A DNA stretch of 32,289 nt. Source: a bacterium (GTDB taxonomy: Bacteria; Bacillota; Clostridia; UBA1381). The position numbers were made by a program, and so were the translations under genes. Of this stretch, positions 1-8,000 are shown in pieces. The stretch lies in the NCBI GenBank assembly GCA_030536655.1, contig JAUNPN010000021.1, positions 1-32,289 on the forward strand, given 5' to 3'. Positions within the stretch are counted from its first letter, which is position 1; each line of letters begins with the position of its first letter. Under the pieces are notes generated by a model. That model saw only the letters and a list, made by a program, of their open reading frames with translations, made no database searches and was not told the origin of the DNA.

Positions 1-51
1 GAAAAATCTGACTGTGTTCACTGCGTACTATATTTAATCAGTGCTTCCTTA
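1..51 (+). mobile_element. Family 1 MITE-like element, right-end fragment cut by the window edge
   Basis: These bases match positions 476-526, the right end of the complete family 1 element at 348-526, essentially base for base and in the same orientation. The inverted end AATCAGTGCTTCC followed by TTA is present. The rest of the element lies outside the window. It carries no coding capacity. Its right end abuts family 2 sequence that has lost its own left end, so it appears to have inserted into that element. Confidence 0.8.
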
Positions 52-189
52 AAAAAGTGCATACTGCTGAATTGAATTTTTGCCGGATTATTCCAAAAAT
101 TCTGCGCATACAGGTATATGCCGAGGATTTTTTGGCAATATGCAGGAAAATCAGCAAGCAAGACATGCTTAATTTACGGATAGGCTATG
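52..189 (+). mobile_element. Family 2 MITE-like element, copy a (left end missing)
   Basis: This stretch aligns with the copies at 11731-11944 and 18188-18340. Shared blocks include GGATTATTCCAAAA, TATGCCGAG followed by a T-rich run and TTTGG, ATCAGCAAGCAAGA, and the right inverted end TTACGGATAGGCT. The left inverted end (GAGCCTATCCGTAA in copy d) is absent, and a family 1 end sits there instead. It contains no open frame of note. It is most simply a non-autonomous element interrupted by a later insertion. Confidence 0.7.
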
Positions 190-233
190 AATAAGGCAGT
201 CAAAAGCGTGAACAGTTTTTTGGCTGCCTTATT
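190..233. terminator. Long inverted repeat, possible terminator
   Basis: Arms AATAAGGCAG (190-199) and CTGCCTTATT (224-233) are perfectly complementary. The stem continues inward through a T-G wobble and CAAAA/TTTTG to give about 16 pairs around a 12-base loop. A T-rich but interrupted tract follows on the plus strand. It could be the original terminator of the GH51 operon or of a plus-strand gene outside the window. Neither side has an uninterrupted U run, so termination is only suggested. Confidence 0.45.
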
Positions 234-300
234 CGTTTGTTTGCATTTTTCTTTTATCATTTAATGACTCAAAAACTCATGTAATCTTGCAGTATGATAC

Positions 301-338
301 GAACAGCTTCGATACAGGAGATTGTCACGCAGCTGTTC
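301..338. repeat. Inverted repeat in the gene-free stretch 234-347
   Basis: GAACAGCT (301-308) and AGCTGTTC (331-338) are perfect complementary arms around a 22-base loop. Nothing else is recognisable between 234 and 347: no ribosome-bound open frame, no clear promoter, and no RNA gene that I can name. The stretch separates the two layers of mobile elements and is probably relic intergenic DNA. Confidence 0.35.
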
Positions 339-347
339 TCCCGGATC

Positions 348-526
348 TTAGGGAACCACTGATTAATTAACGCCTAACGGCTTAGCACGCATTGAACTTG
401 CATATTTTCCGTCATATCATACAAAAATCTCTCGACATACGCGAGTATGCCTTCGATCTTTTTATATAATCTGACGAAAAATCTGACTGTGTTCACTGCG
501 TACTATATTTAATCAGTGCTTCCTTA
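348..526 (+). mobile_element. Family 1 MITE-like element, complete copy
   Basis: The element spans about 351-523. Its inverted ends are GGGAACCACTGATTAA on the left and, read as complement from the right, GGAAGCACTGATTAAA, which differ at only a few positions. TTA at 348-350 and TTA at 524-526 look like a 3-bp target duplication. A small internal hairpin (CATACGCGAGTATG) is present, and there is no coding capacity. Partial copies occur at 1-51 and 32238-32289. Three-base TNA-type target duplications are known for some IS5-family transposons, so mobilisation by such a transposase encoded elsewhere is an inference. The right TTA is also the complement of the stop codon of the neighbouring GH51 gene. 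Confidence 0.8.
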
Positions 527-3500
527 ATCTACTTCCACACCCGTCAATACTCCGTTTTCATCATAACTGAGCCTTATATCGTGCTTACTGCCGTTTGTAT
601 CATAAAACTCCGCGCTTCCCGGCGCATTCAGCTTTAATCTTGACGTCTTGATCCTTATCACGCTGAGTGAACGCGCGTCCGCCTCATACACAAACTCATT
701 TGATGCGTTTGATATACTACGTTCTCTCGGCACGACATTATCCTTATTTTCCGGCGTATTTACAGCGCCCGCCTCTGCACTCATCACAGTTACTGCCGCA
801 TTCGGCTCAACCAATCCCGCATTATCAAGCCTTACATTTACCTTTAAGTCCGCATCTGCTGTATTGACAAGCTTCAGCACAACATCTCCCGTTTCATTAT
901 CATATACGCTTGAAGCGTATACAGGACCGTAGCTCTGCGGCTTCGTATACCGGCAGGCAAGCTCTCCGTCAAGATATGCCTCAACACTGCTGCCTTTTAC
1001 AATAACCTTAATCTCCTGCCACTGATTTTCCTTTACACTTACATTCGTGTTAAGATTTCCCTCCGCAAGATTGGAAACAAGCTCCGACGCTCCATCGGTA
1101 ATCTTCTGCAGGCGGGTTGCGGTATTTGACCAGCCGCCCATATTTATTCTGTAATAGTTGCTGCTGTCTTTACCGCCCACTCCAATCTGGAAGCCTTCTC
1201 CGCCGCTTAACTTTCTTGCCTTCACAGTCAGAGTATAATCATTGAACTCTCCCGGAATATAATTGATACAGCCCGTCGCCGCAGCCGACTGAGTAACCGA
1301 GCCGTCATCGTTTACGCGCCATTCTCCCGGTGCGCCGGCAATCATTCCGTCCTCGCCTGCCATAGCCTTAAAGTCAATAACCTGCTCCGTACCGTCCTCA
1401 AATGTAAGCTTCAAATCCTTATACTCAGCCTGAGTATTCCATGTGCCTATCGCAATACCTCCGGTAAGTCCATTATCCTCCGCACCGTCAAGCTTTGCGG
1501 CTGTTTCAAGCGAGTAATCCCCGGTATTATTTCCGAAAAGCTTCTGAACATAATAATTCGGGGTCTTAACCATATCCGAATTGTTAAACCATATCATGTC
1601 AGCCGCTGACCACTGGGTATTGCCGTACTTCGCAAACATAGGCGCATAGCTTGCCATGCGTACCACATCCGCATTTCTTTCAAGCCCGGTCATAAAGGCA
1701 GCCTCCGAAAGAGCGTTATACCACGTATTTCCCTTTGAGGCATACTCTCCCAAAAATACCTTTGTTGTATCTCTGTCATAGTTATCATAACGATAAGCGT
1801 GTGTTCTGAACCAGTCCGGAGCCTCATAATAATGCTCATCCATCACATCGGCATACTCGTTGTGGCTATTTGCCCAATCCCATGCCAAATCGTTCATATC
1901 TCCGCTCGAAGCGGTTCCGGAGGTAGTCACAAGATTAAGCTCCATATCAGGATACGCTTTTCTTAATTCCTTTGCAAAAGCTTCATATCTCGCAAAATAG
2001 TCATTTCCCCACTGCTCGTTTCCGATACCAAGATACTTTAAATTAAACGGTTCGGGGTGTCCCATATCCGCTCTGAGCTTTGCCCATTTATTGTTCATAT
2101 CGGTGCTGTTCGCAAACGCTACCAAATCAATCGCATCATCAATATACGGCTGAAGCTTATTGAGCGGCACAAGATAGGTTTCCTCCTTCGAGTCGCCGGA
2201 GCGAACCTGACACGCAATACCGCAGTTCAAAATCGGCACAGGCTCCATGCCCATATCCTCACAAAGCTGGAAATATTCATAGAATCCCAGTCCGTAGCTC
2301 ATGATGTACGGGTCAGGCTCGCCGGAATTCCAGATGTTCTCCATCTGTTTTCTTTCCGCCCTGTCTCCGACTGTATCCTTCCAGTTATACGCAAGCTCCA
2401 TTGTTCTGCCTTCAACGGCACAGCCTCCCGGAAAACGCAGGAATTTAGGGTGAACTTCCTCAATCGCCTCGCACAAATCTTTTCTTAAGCCATGACCTTT
2501 ATAGGTATCCTGCGGCATAAGCGAAACATAATCTATTGCCGAGGTTCCTTCCACCGCTATTTTCAGTCCGGCATTCTCCGCATCCTTATCTGATGTGAGC
2601 GTTCCTTCAAGCTTCGTCCAGTCGCTGTATCCCTCGCTCCAAGCTAAATCACTCATCTTGTTTCCGTTGTCATCAAGCAGCTGAACCGATATTTTGCCGC
2701 TGCCCTTCGCATAAAGCGAAAGGTTGTATACGGCGTCCTTCTTAACGCTCATACCCATATAGCCGTCATTTTCTGTTTCGGCGTCTGTAATTTCAATATA
2801 AGTCGGATTGTTTTCGTTCAGACCGCCTTCCGTTTTTACCTCAACACCGTCCGCGGCAGTCCACGAATACAGATGCTCCGGATATTCAAATGAACAGTTC
2901 TGAATAAGCTCGGCATACAAACCGCCGTCCGCAGCCGAATTGATGTCCTCAAAAAACATTCCCCACATATGGTCGGAAATCTGCTTTGAACGGTCAGCGG
3001 CGTTCACCTCAACCGTAAACGGAGCCGTTTCTCCGGACGGGACAGTAACGTTATACTCTCTTACGGCAGCCGGTTCTTCCTCCGTACCCTCCCATGCTGC
3101 TTTCAGCGTAAGCTTAACCTTCTTATTCTCCTTGCCCGGAGTTATCGTTCCCGTAGACGTATTTATCACACTCTCATCCGAGGAATTCCAGACCAATTTC
3201 AAATCGCCGCATTCAAAGCCGTCAAGACCCACAGAATCTCCGAAAAGAATCTGTCCCTCTTCAATATCTGCGGAATACGTATTCATAATCTCGTCGGCGT
3301 CCGATACTGAGATATGCTCCGCCATATCAGCTAAGATTTCCTCATCGGATAAAACACGGTTATACACCTTGAAATCATCAACCGTACCGGCAAAATACGC
3401 GTCACCCTCATAATGCGACTTACCTATATAATTAAGCGAATCCTTTATATTTGAAAGTTTAATCCCGCCCTTCTTTTCAGCCATAAGTTTTCCGTCACGA

Positions 3501-3979
3501 TAAAGCCTGAAACCGTCCTTATCAGCAGTAACGGTGTAGTATGCCCATACTCTCGCAGCCTCAAACTCAGCCGCGTCAAGCGTGCTTACCTCCTGAGGAC
3601 TTTTTGCCTCCACCCTCGACGCTCCTCCGGAGCAGGGCGCAAAGAAAAAGTTATTGCTGCTGTCCTCGCCAAGGTCAAACAATCGTCCCCAGACGTTCTT
3701 TTTATCCTGCTTTACCCATGCCGAAATCGTCATTTCGTCCGAAATGATATTTTCCGGCAGAACTGCATAATCATCAACACCGTCCAGATGAAGCCCTTTT
3801 CCGTTCTTTCCTTCCGCAAGTTCCGCTCCGCTCTCAAGCTTTATTCCCTTTTCACTCTCAAAATCGCTTGAGAACACAAGCCCGTTATCCGCGGCAGCAG
3901 CCGGAAAAGCCGGAAGCATTGCAGTCATAAGCGCCGCAGCTGCAAATACAGCAGTAAATTTATCGGTATTCTTTGCCAT
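524..3979 (-). CDS. Secreted multidomain GH51 alpha-L-arabinofuranosidase
   Basis: This enzyme should release terminal alpha-L-arabinofuranosyl groups from arabinan or arabinoxylan outside the cell. Residues 1-30 form a signal peptide ending in an Ala-rich stretch. A LamG/concanavalin-like jellyroll (about 33-220) and a bacterial Ig-like segment (about 230-320) precede the GH51 part. The GH51 part opens with a MWGMFFEDIN block. Predicted acid/base Glu655 lies in GNEQWG and predicted nucleophile Glu745 in LGEYAS. A second lectin-like sandwich module (about 860-1020) interrupts the C-terminal part before a final beta-sandwich tail. At 1151 residues it is about twice the length of a minimal GH51 enzyme. 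A strong AAGGAAAGGTG site precedes the ATG, which begins 14 bp after the CE12 gene, so the two are probably co-transcribed. The stop codon coincides with the edge of a mobile element, so a shortened C-terminus is possible. Paralogue: 14892-16787. Confidence 0.93.
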   Translation of the reverse strand: MAKNTDKFTAVFAAAALMTAMLPAFPAAAADNGLVFSSDFESEKGIKLESGAELAEGKNGKGLHLDGVDDYAVLPENIISDEMTISAWVKQDKKNVWGRLFDLGEDSSNNFFFAPCSGGASRVEAKSPQEVSTLDAAEFEAARVWAYYTVTADKDGFRLYRDGKLMAEKKGGIKLSNIKDSLNYIGKSHYEGDAYFAGTVDDFKVYNRVLSDEEILADMAEHISVSDADEIMNTYSADIEEGQILFGDSVGLDGFECGDLKLVWNSSDESVINTSTGTITPGKENKKVKLTLKAAWEGTEEEPAAVREYNVTVPSGETAPFTVEVNAADRSKQISDHMWGMFFEDINSAADGGLYAELIQNCSFEYPEHLYSWTAADGVEVKTEGGLNENNPTYIEITDAETENDGYMGMSVKKDAVYNLSLYAKGSGKISVQLLDDNGNKMSDLAWSEGYSDWTKLEGTLTSDKDAENAGLKIAVEGTSAIDYVSLMPQDTYKGHGLRKDLCEAIEEVHPKFLRFPGGCAVEGRTMELAYNWKDTVGDRAERKQMENIWNSGEPDPYIMSYGLGFYEYFQLCEDMGMEPVPILNCGIACQVRSGDSKEETYLVPLNKLQPYIDDAIDLVAFANSTDMNNKWAKLRADMGHPEPFNLKYLGIGNEQWGNDYFARYEAFAKELRKAYPDMELNLVTTSGTASSGDMNDLAWDWANSHNEYADVMDEHYYEAPDWFRTHAYRYDNYDRDTTKVFLGEYASKGNTWYNALSEAAFMTGLERNADVVRMASYAPMFAKYGNTQWSAADMIWFNNSDMVKTPNYYVQKLFGNNTGDYSLETAAKLDGAEDNGLTGGIAIGTWNTQAEYKDLKLTFEDGTEQVIDFKAMAGEDGMIAGAPGEWRVNDDGSVTQSAAATGCINYIPGEFNDYTLTVKARKLSGGEGFQIGVGGKDSSNYYRINMGGWSNTATRLQKITDGASELVSNLAEGNLNTNVSVKENQWQEIKVIVKGSSVEAYLDGELACRYTKPQSYGPVYASSVYDNETGDVVLKLVNTADADLKVNVRLDNAGLVEPNAAVTVMSAEAGAVNTPENKDNVVPRERSISNASNEFVYEADARSLSVIRIKTSRLKLNAPGSAEFYDTNGSKHDIRLSYDENGVLTGVEVD

Positions 3980-3993
3980 AGTATCACCTTTCC

Positions 3994-5088
3994 TTATATC
4001 TGCAACCCCGTTATATCAGCGTCAATATCTCCCTCAGGAACATTAACCAAGCCAATCGATTTTATATGAGCCTGCATCTCCGAATTATCAAAGCAATCTC
4101 CCTCATCAGCCGTAACCTGTACGGTTTCAATCCTCTTCTCATCAACAAAATCCGAAATCGGCTTCACTCCGTTCTTCAATACCTCCTGCGCAAAAAACCT
4201 TGCAATCAGCAGTCCGCCTATATCATTGGTATGGGTGTAATCCCTTTCTTCTCCCTTGCAGCGGAAAAAACCCCATGATTTAACCGGTCCCGCGGTTTCA
4301 AAATACTCCGTTGTACGCTTCCACATATCAATAAACGGAACATTCATTTCCTCCGCCACGCACTTCACAGCATCACGATACTCGCCCAAAAGATTTCTCA
4401 GCGTTCCGTCCGACTCAAAGATAATTCTGTTAATAGGTGAATTAAGCACCGGATACGCGCCTTTCTCTCTTGCATATTCAACAAAATATCTCAACCGTTC
4501 CGCATATCCGCCGTAAGCGTCAAGCTCCTTTATCTTCTGGTCATTATGACCAAACTCACACACAAGCACATCTCCGGGTTTTATTTTATCCTTAAATGCA
4601 GTCCAGTTCGTGCCGATAAAAGCCATTGTGCATGAGCCGGACTGCGCATGATTCGACACTGCAATTCCCGGCTTCAGCAATCCCTGCAAAGCCTGTCCCC
4701 AGCCGCAGAAGGTTTCCGAAGGCTCATACGGATACTCCGCCGGCTGATCCGTCACAGTCGAATCTCCTGCAATGTATATTGTCGGAATATCAACAGGACT
4801 TACCGCCGCAGTAGCCGTAACTGCTCCGTCACAAAGGATATATACATCAACAGTCTTAACCTCGGTATATTCTCCCCCGTCAAAATGATAATCACACACG
4901 TTGGCGTTGAACACAATATCCATGCTTTCGCCGTTTTTTATCTCGACATCGTTCCTTATGAAACGTCTGCTCTGCGAGAGAACCGAAAATACAGTGTCCT
5001 CGTGCGCCCTAATCGACAGAGTAACCTCATAATTTCCGTTCGGTACCGCCATGCTTATTAAAAGCGGTTCGTTTATGTAGCTTTTCAT
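3994..5088 (-). CDS. SGNH-family rhamnogalacturonan acetylesterase-like protein (CE12 type)
   Basis: Likely removes acetyl groups from pectic rhamnogalacturonan fragments. The SGNH landmarks are visible: AGDSTV with Ser110, the Gly in AQSGSC near 151, GHND with Asn182, and the D-x-x-H pair Asp283/His286 in DYTHTND. The first 100 residues form a beta-rich N-terminal domain, as in CE12 proteins. No signal peptide is seen, so it probably acts in the cytoplasm on imported oligosaccharides. I chose the start at 5088 because GGAG lies 6 bases before that ATG. The in-frame ATG at 5124 would add 12 residues but has no ribosome binding site. It lies upstream of the secreted GH51 gene in the same apparent operon and downstream of fbp across a palindromic repeat. 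Confidence 0.85.
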   Translation of the reverse strand: MKSYINEPLLISMAVPNGNYEVTLSIRAHEDTVFSVLSQSRRFIRNDVEIKNGESMDIVFNANVCDYHFDGGEYTEVKTVDVYILCDGAVTATAAVSPVDIPTIYIAGDSTVTDQPAEYPYEPSETFCGWGQALQGLLKPGIAVSNHAQSGSCTMAFIGTNWTAFKDKIKPGDVLVCEFGHNDQKIKELDAYGGYAERLRYFVEYAREKGAYPVLNSPINRIIFESDGTLRNLLGEYRDAVKCVAEEMNVPFIDMWKRTTEYFETAGPVKSWGFFRCKGEERDYTHTNDIGGLLIARFFAQEVLKNGVKPISDFVDEKRIETVQVTADEGDCFDNSEMQAHIKSIGLVNVPEGDIDADITGLQI

Positions 5089-5130
5089 TATATTCTCCAT
5101 TCTTATATTTTGTAAAATAGGCATATCCCG

Positions 5131-5238
5131 GTAACGCGGAAAAGAAGCAAGCAGATTGCCCTTTTGAGGAACGACGTCGCATGTTTATACTTCGAGTTCC
5201 GAAAGAGGGCAAGATGCGCAGCTTATTTTTCGCGTTAC
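5131..5238 (-). repeat. Family 3 palindromic repeat, copy 1
   Basis: The outer arms GTAACGCG and CGCGTTAC are perfectly complementary. Inner arms TTGCCC and GGGCAA enclose a third pairing, so nearly the whole 108 bp can fold on itself. It begins 2 bp after the fbp stop codon. A diverged second copy lies at 28086-28188 right at the 3' end of the MacB-like permease gene, in the same orientation relative to transcription. Shared blocks are AAAAATAAGC, GCCCTCTT and GTTCCTCAAAAG on the minus strand. No U tract follows, so it is not a classic intrinsic terminator. It could be a REP-like element, a processing or stabilising hairpin, or a small MITE. Confidence 0.7.
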
Positions 5239-5239
5239 A

Positions 5240-7195
5240 TTATTTAATTAGTCCCTTTCTGTATGCTTTTACAAGTGCCTTTAATGCGTTAATCTTCTTC
5301 TGAATTGCCTTTCCGGTGTCGGTGTCCTCAACAAGCAGACGCTTAGGTGCAAGCTCAATAACATCAAGCGTTGAATACATATCCTCGTCACGCTTAACCG
5401 CAAGAGTAACCGACTCAAACGCATCATGCGCGCTCAGAAGCAGTCCGTGGGAATTGAACAGGAGAGTATATCCCGCGATTCCGGTCTGCGGCTGATATGC
5501 CCTTGAAAGTCCGCCGTCAATAACGATAAGCTTTCCGTTTGCTTTTATCGGACTTTCACCCTTCTTTATCTTAACCGGCACATGACCGTTTATGATATGT
5601 GCAAAGTTATCCTTATCAATTCCAAACTCATCAAGAATCCTGTCGCAGGTTTCCGGATTTTCAACCAGCTTATAATACGGATCCTTAAGCTCCGTCCATA
5701 TGCTTTCGTCCTCAATAAAATACCTCTCAAACGTGGTCATTTTATTCTTGCCGTAAACAGGCGAATAACAGCCGCACCATAAGAACCATAAGAAGTCCTC
5801 ACCGTACGCCTTTTCCTCTGTACCCCGCTTTGCAAAATACCCCTCGCGCGCAATAATTTCCGCCTTATCCATCAGAGCCTTTCCGCTGACCTTGGAGCCT
5901 TTGAGCATAACCTCGCGGAAGCTTCCGTCCTCATTCATCGGCACACAGCCGTGATAGAGCAGATTATTATTCGTACTGAGATACAGGCTGCCTTTATTAT
6001 ATATAAAACGCACATGACGCTGTAATTTTTCCGAATGGAGGAAGGATGCTCTCAGTGATTCCATAAGCTCCTTTTCCGCCGGAGTAAGCTCAAACGGATA
6101 ATCCGGATTGATTGTCGGGAAGTTATTATCTTTCAGTTTATATGTTTTTCCGTCGATTTTAATTGTTCCGGTTATAAAATCAATCTTATCCAGCATAATA
6201 TGATTGTCCATCATAAATTCCGGATGGCGTTTGATAAGCTGACCCTCAAGCTTGAACTGAATAACGGAGATTGCCTTGTGCATCTTTGCCCATAGTGCGC
6301 TGTCATGACGTGAAAGCTTTACCATGTTCGGATTTCTCGGGATGAAGCATTTGCACGGGTCGCTTGCATATGTTTCCATTGCAAATACCGTAAGCGGACG
6401 CATATTGATTCCGTAACCGTCCTCCAGACAGTCAAAGTTTGAGTACTTTGTCGAAATCGAAAGCACCGTTGCAATGCACGCGAGCGAGCCTGCCGCCGCG
6501 CCCATCCACTGTACGTCATGGTTTCCCCACTGAATATCCACGCTGTGGTAGTTCTCAAGTGTATCAAGGATAATATCCGCTCTCGGACCTCTGTCAAATA
6601 TATCGCCTATAATATGCAGCTTGCCTATTGCAAGATTCTGAATCAGGTTGGAAATTTCGACAATAAACGCGTCCGACTCTCCCATCTCCACAATGGTTGA
6701 AATACAGTTATTGTAATAGCCCTCCTTATCGGAGCCGATTGCCAAATCAGCATGGATAAGCTCGTCTATCACATCGCCGAAGCAGCTCGGAAGCAGCTTC
6801 AAAATAGAGTTTCTCGTATATTTCGAAGCAATGGTGCGGCAGATTTCGATAAGGCGGTAAATCGTAATCTTATACCAGTCGTCAATATTATCCACCTCGC
6901 GCTTAATTAAGTCAAGCTTGCGCTCCGGGTAATAGATAAGAGTCGACAGAGTCTGACGGTCATGCTCGGAAAGAGTTCTGCCGTAGATCGAAGTTATCTT
7001 ATCCTTGATAACCCCCGACGCATTTTTAAGAATATGTAAGAACGGCTCATACTCGCCGTGAATATCGCTCATAAAATGTTCTGTAAGCTTCGGCAGTTTC
7101 TGACGCGACTGAAGCGATATGATCTCCGCACATGCGGAGGATATATTCGGATACTGCTCCGCAAGCAGGTTTAAATAATCGATTGAATAGTTCAT
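5240..7195 (-). CDS. fbp: Class III fructose-1,6-bisphosphatase
   Basis: Hydrolyses fructose 1,6-bisphosphate to fructose 6-phosphate in gluconeogenesis. The protein carries the calcineurin-like metallophosphatase signatures of the Firmicutes class III enzyme: DIHGEYEPF at 44-52, GDIFDRGPR at 197-205 and WGNHDVQW at 223-230. These supply the usual Asp, His and Asn metal ligands. Length is 651 residues, close to the roughly 640-670 of this family. AAAGGA lies about 9 bases before the ATG. The start codon overlaps the stop codon of a 16-codon ORF, so translation may be coupled. No promoter was recognised between the methylase gene and fbp, so at least part of its transcription may come from the RM operon upstream. 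Confidence 0.96.
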   Translation of the reverse strand: MNYSIDYLNLLAEQYPNISSACAEIISLQSRQKLPKLTEHFMSDIHGEYEPFLHILKNASGVIKDKITSIYGRTLSEHDRQTLSTLIYYPERKLDLIKREVDNIDDWYKITIYRLIEICRTIASKYTRNSILKLLPSCFGDVIDELIHADLAIGSDKEGYYNNCISTIVEMGESDAFIVEISNLIQNLAIGKLHIIGDIFDRGPRADIILDTLENYHSVDIQWGNHDVQWMGAAAGSLACIATVLSISTKYSNFDCLEDGYGINMRPLTVFAMETYASDPCKCFIPRNPNMVKLSRHDSALWAKMHKAISVIQFKLEGQLIKRHPEFMMDNHIMLDKIDFITGTIKIDGKTYKLKDNNFPTINPDYPFELTPAEKELMESLRASFLHSEKLQRHVRFIYNKGSLYLSTNNNLLYHGCVPMNEDGSFREVMLKGSKVSGKALMDKAEIIAREGYFAKRGTEEKAYGEDFLWFLWCGCYSPVYGKNKMTTFERYFIEDESIWTELKDPYYKLVENPETCDRILDEFGIDKDNFAHIINGHVPVKIKKGESPIKANGKLIVIDGGLSRAYQPQTGIAGYTLLFNSHGLLLSAHDAFESVTLAVKRDEDMYSTLDVIELAPKRLLVEDTDTGKAIQKKINALKALVKAYRKGLIK

Positions 7196-7242
7196 GTTTT
7201 ATATCCTTTCTTTAATACTTTAAAATCGTTAATATCCGCCAT
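7192..7242 (-). CDS. Putative 16-residue leader peptide coupled to fbp
   Basis: A 17-codon frame encodes MADINDFKVLKKGYKT followed by TGA. GAGGA sits 5 bases before its ATG. The GAGGA overlaps the stop codon of the upstream methylase gene, and the frame's own TGA overlaps the fbp ATG as ATGA. The fbp ribosome binding site lies inside this frame. This layout is what one expects of a translated leader or a coupling peptide. It could also be the 5' remnant of a gene lost when the RM genes arrived. No family is recognised, and the translation evidence is only positional. Confidence 0.45.
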   Translation of the reverse strand: MADINDFKVLKKGYKT

Positions 7243-7250
7243 TTTTATCC

Positions 7251-8000
7251 TCATTTTCTAAATACAAACAAATACTCATGTGCAATCAATAAAAAGTTGT
7301 ATTTCACACTATTTGTTTTCCAATATCCCGTAGCCTTACAATTATGCTGTTCTTTAATAATCAACTCTTTCAGCTTAAATCCTGTATCTTCAAAAATCCG
7401 CATTACTTCAAATGACATAGGTATCATGTGACCTTTTTGTCTTGTATCCCCCATAAGAACAGCGCAAAACTTGTCTTTTTTAAGCACACGACTGCTTTCT
7501 GACGCCACTTTTTTCATTTCATCAAGAAAATCCTTAATCTTTAATTGTGACAAATCGCCCTCTATCCCATCGCTGTATTTTATAATATCAGCATACGGCG
7601 GGTGAGTGCATATTAAGTCAATACTTTCATCAGGAATAAAGTCAAGATTTCTTGCATCACCTTTTTTAATATAAACTTTACCTTTTGCCGGTTCATAATC
7701 GAAAATAGTTTTTTCTCTGCACCGTTCAAGCGCAGCATCGTTTATATCAACGCCTATTATATCACGATTTAAAAGTTTAGCTTCAACAAGAGTTGTCCCG
7801 CCGCCCGCAAACTGGTCAAGAACCAAATCTCCTTCCTGCGAATACCGCAAAATAATATTTCTTGGTATATACGGCGACCAATTACCACGCCATTTCGCAT
7901 CGTGTGTAGCCCAATCTCCACGCTTAGGGAATGACCAATGTGTAGTCATTTCAAGTTCAAAATCTTCTGGCTCCCATTTCTTTATCTTCTTTTCAGCCAT
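7251..8000 (-). CDS. Putative N4/N6-type DNA methyltransferase of the DpnII-type RM operon
   Basis: Predicted to methylate an exocyclic amino group in DNA using S-adenosylmethionine. The AdoMet motif LDQFAGGGTT is at 61-70 and the catalytic THPPY motif at 132-136; acidic GVDIN at 83-87 fits the second AdoMet strand. The order is motif I then IV, with no large recognition domain between them. That differs from DpnA of the classical pneumococcal DpnII system, which is normally assigned to the class with motif IV first. Length is 249 residues. The ATG overlaps the endonuclease stop codon by one base (TAATG), indicating translational coupling. Visibly A/T-rich, like the two genes before it. Target sequence cannot be read from the protein; GATC protection is an inference from context. 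Confidence 0.8.
   Translation of the reverse strand: MAEKKIKKWEPEDFELEMTTHWSFPKRGDWATHDAKWRGNWSPYIPRNIILRYSQEGDLVLDQFAGGGTTLVEAKLLNRDIIGVDINDAALERCREKTIFDYEPAKGKVYIKKGDARNLDFIPDESIDLICTHPPYADIIKYSDGIEGDLSQLKIKDFLDEMKKVASESSRVLKKDKFCAVLMGDTRQKGHMIPMSFEVMRIFEDTGFKLKELIIKEQHNCKATGYWKTNSVKYNFLLIAHEYLFVFRK

Noticed and set aside
2057-2488. Plus-strand open frame of 143 residues inside the secreted GH51 gene
   Set aside because: Antisense shadow of a well-supported gene; no ribosome binding site or family motif. The similar frame at 15648-16295 is the shadow of the paralogous GH51 gene.
5027-5212. Minus-strand frame of 61 residues over the family 3 palindrome
   Set aside because: Runs through the repeat and into the start of the esterase in another frame; no ribosome binding site.
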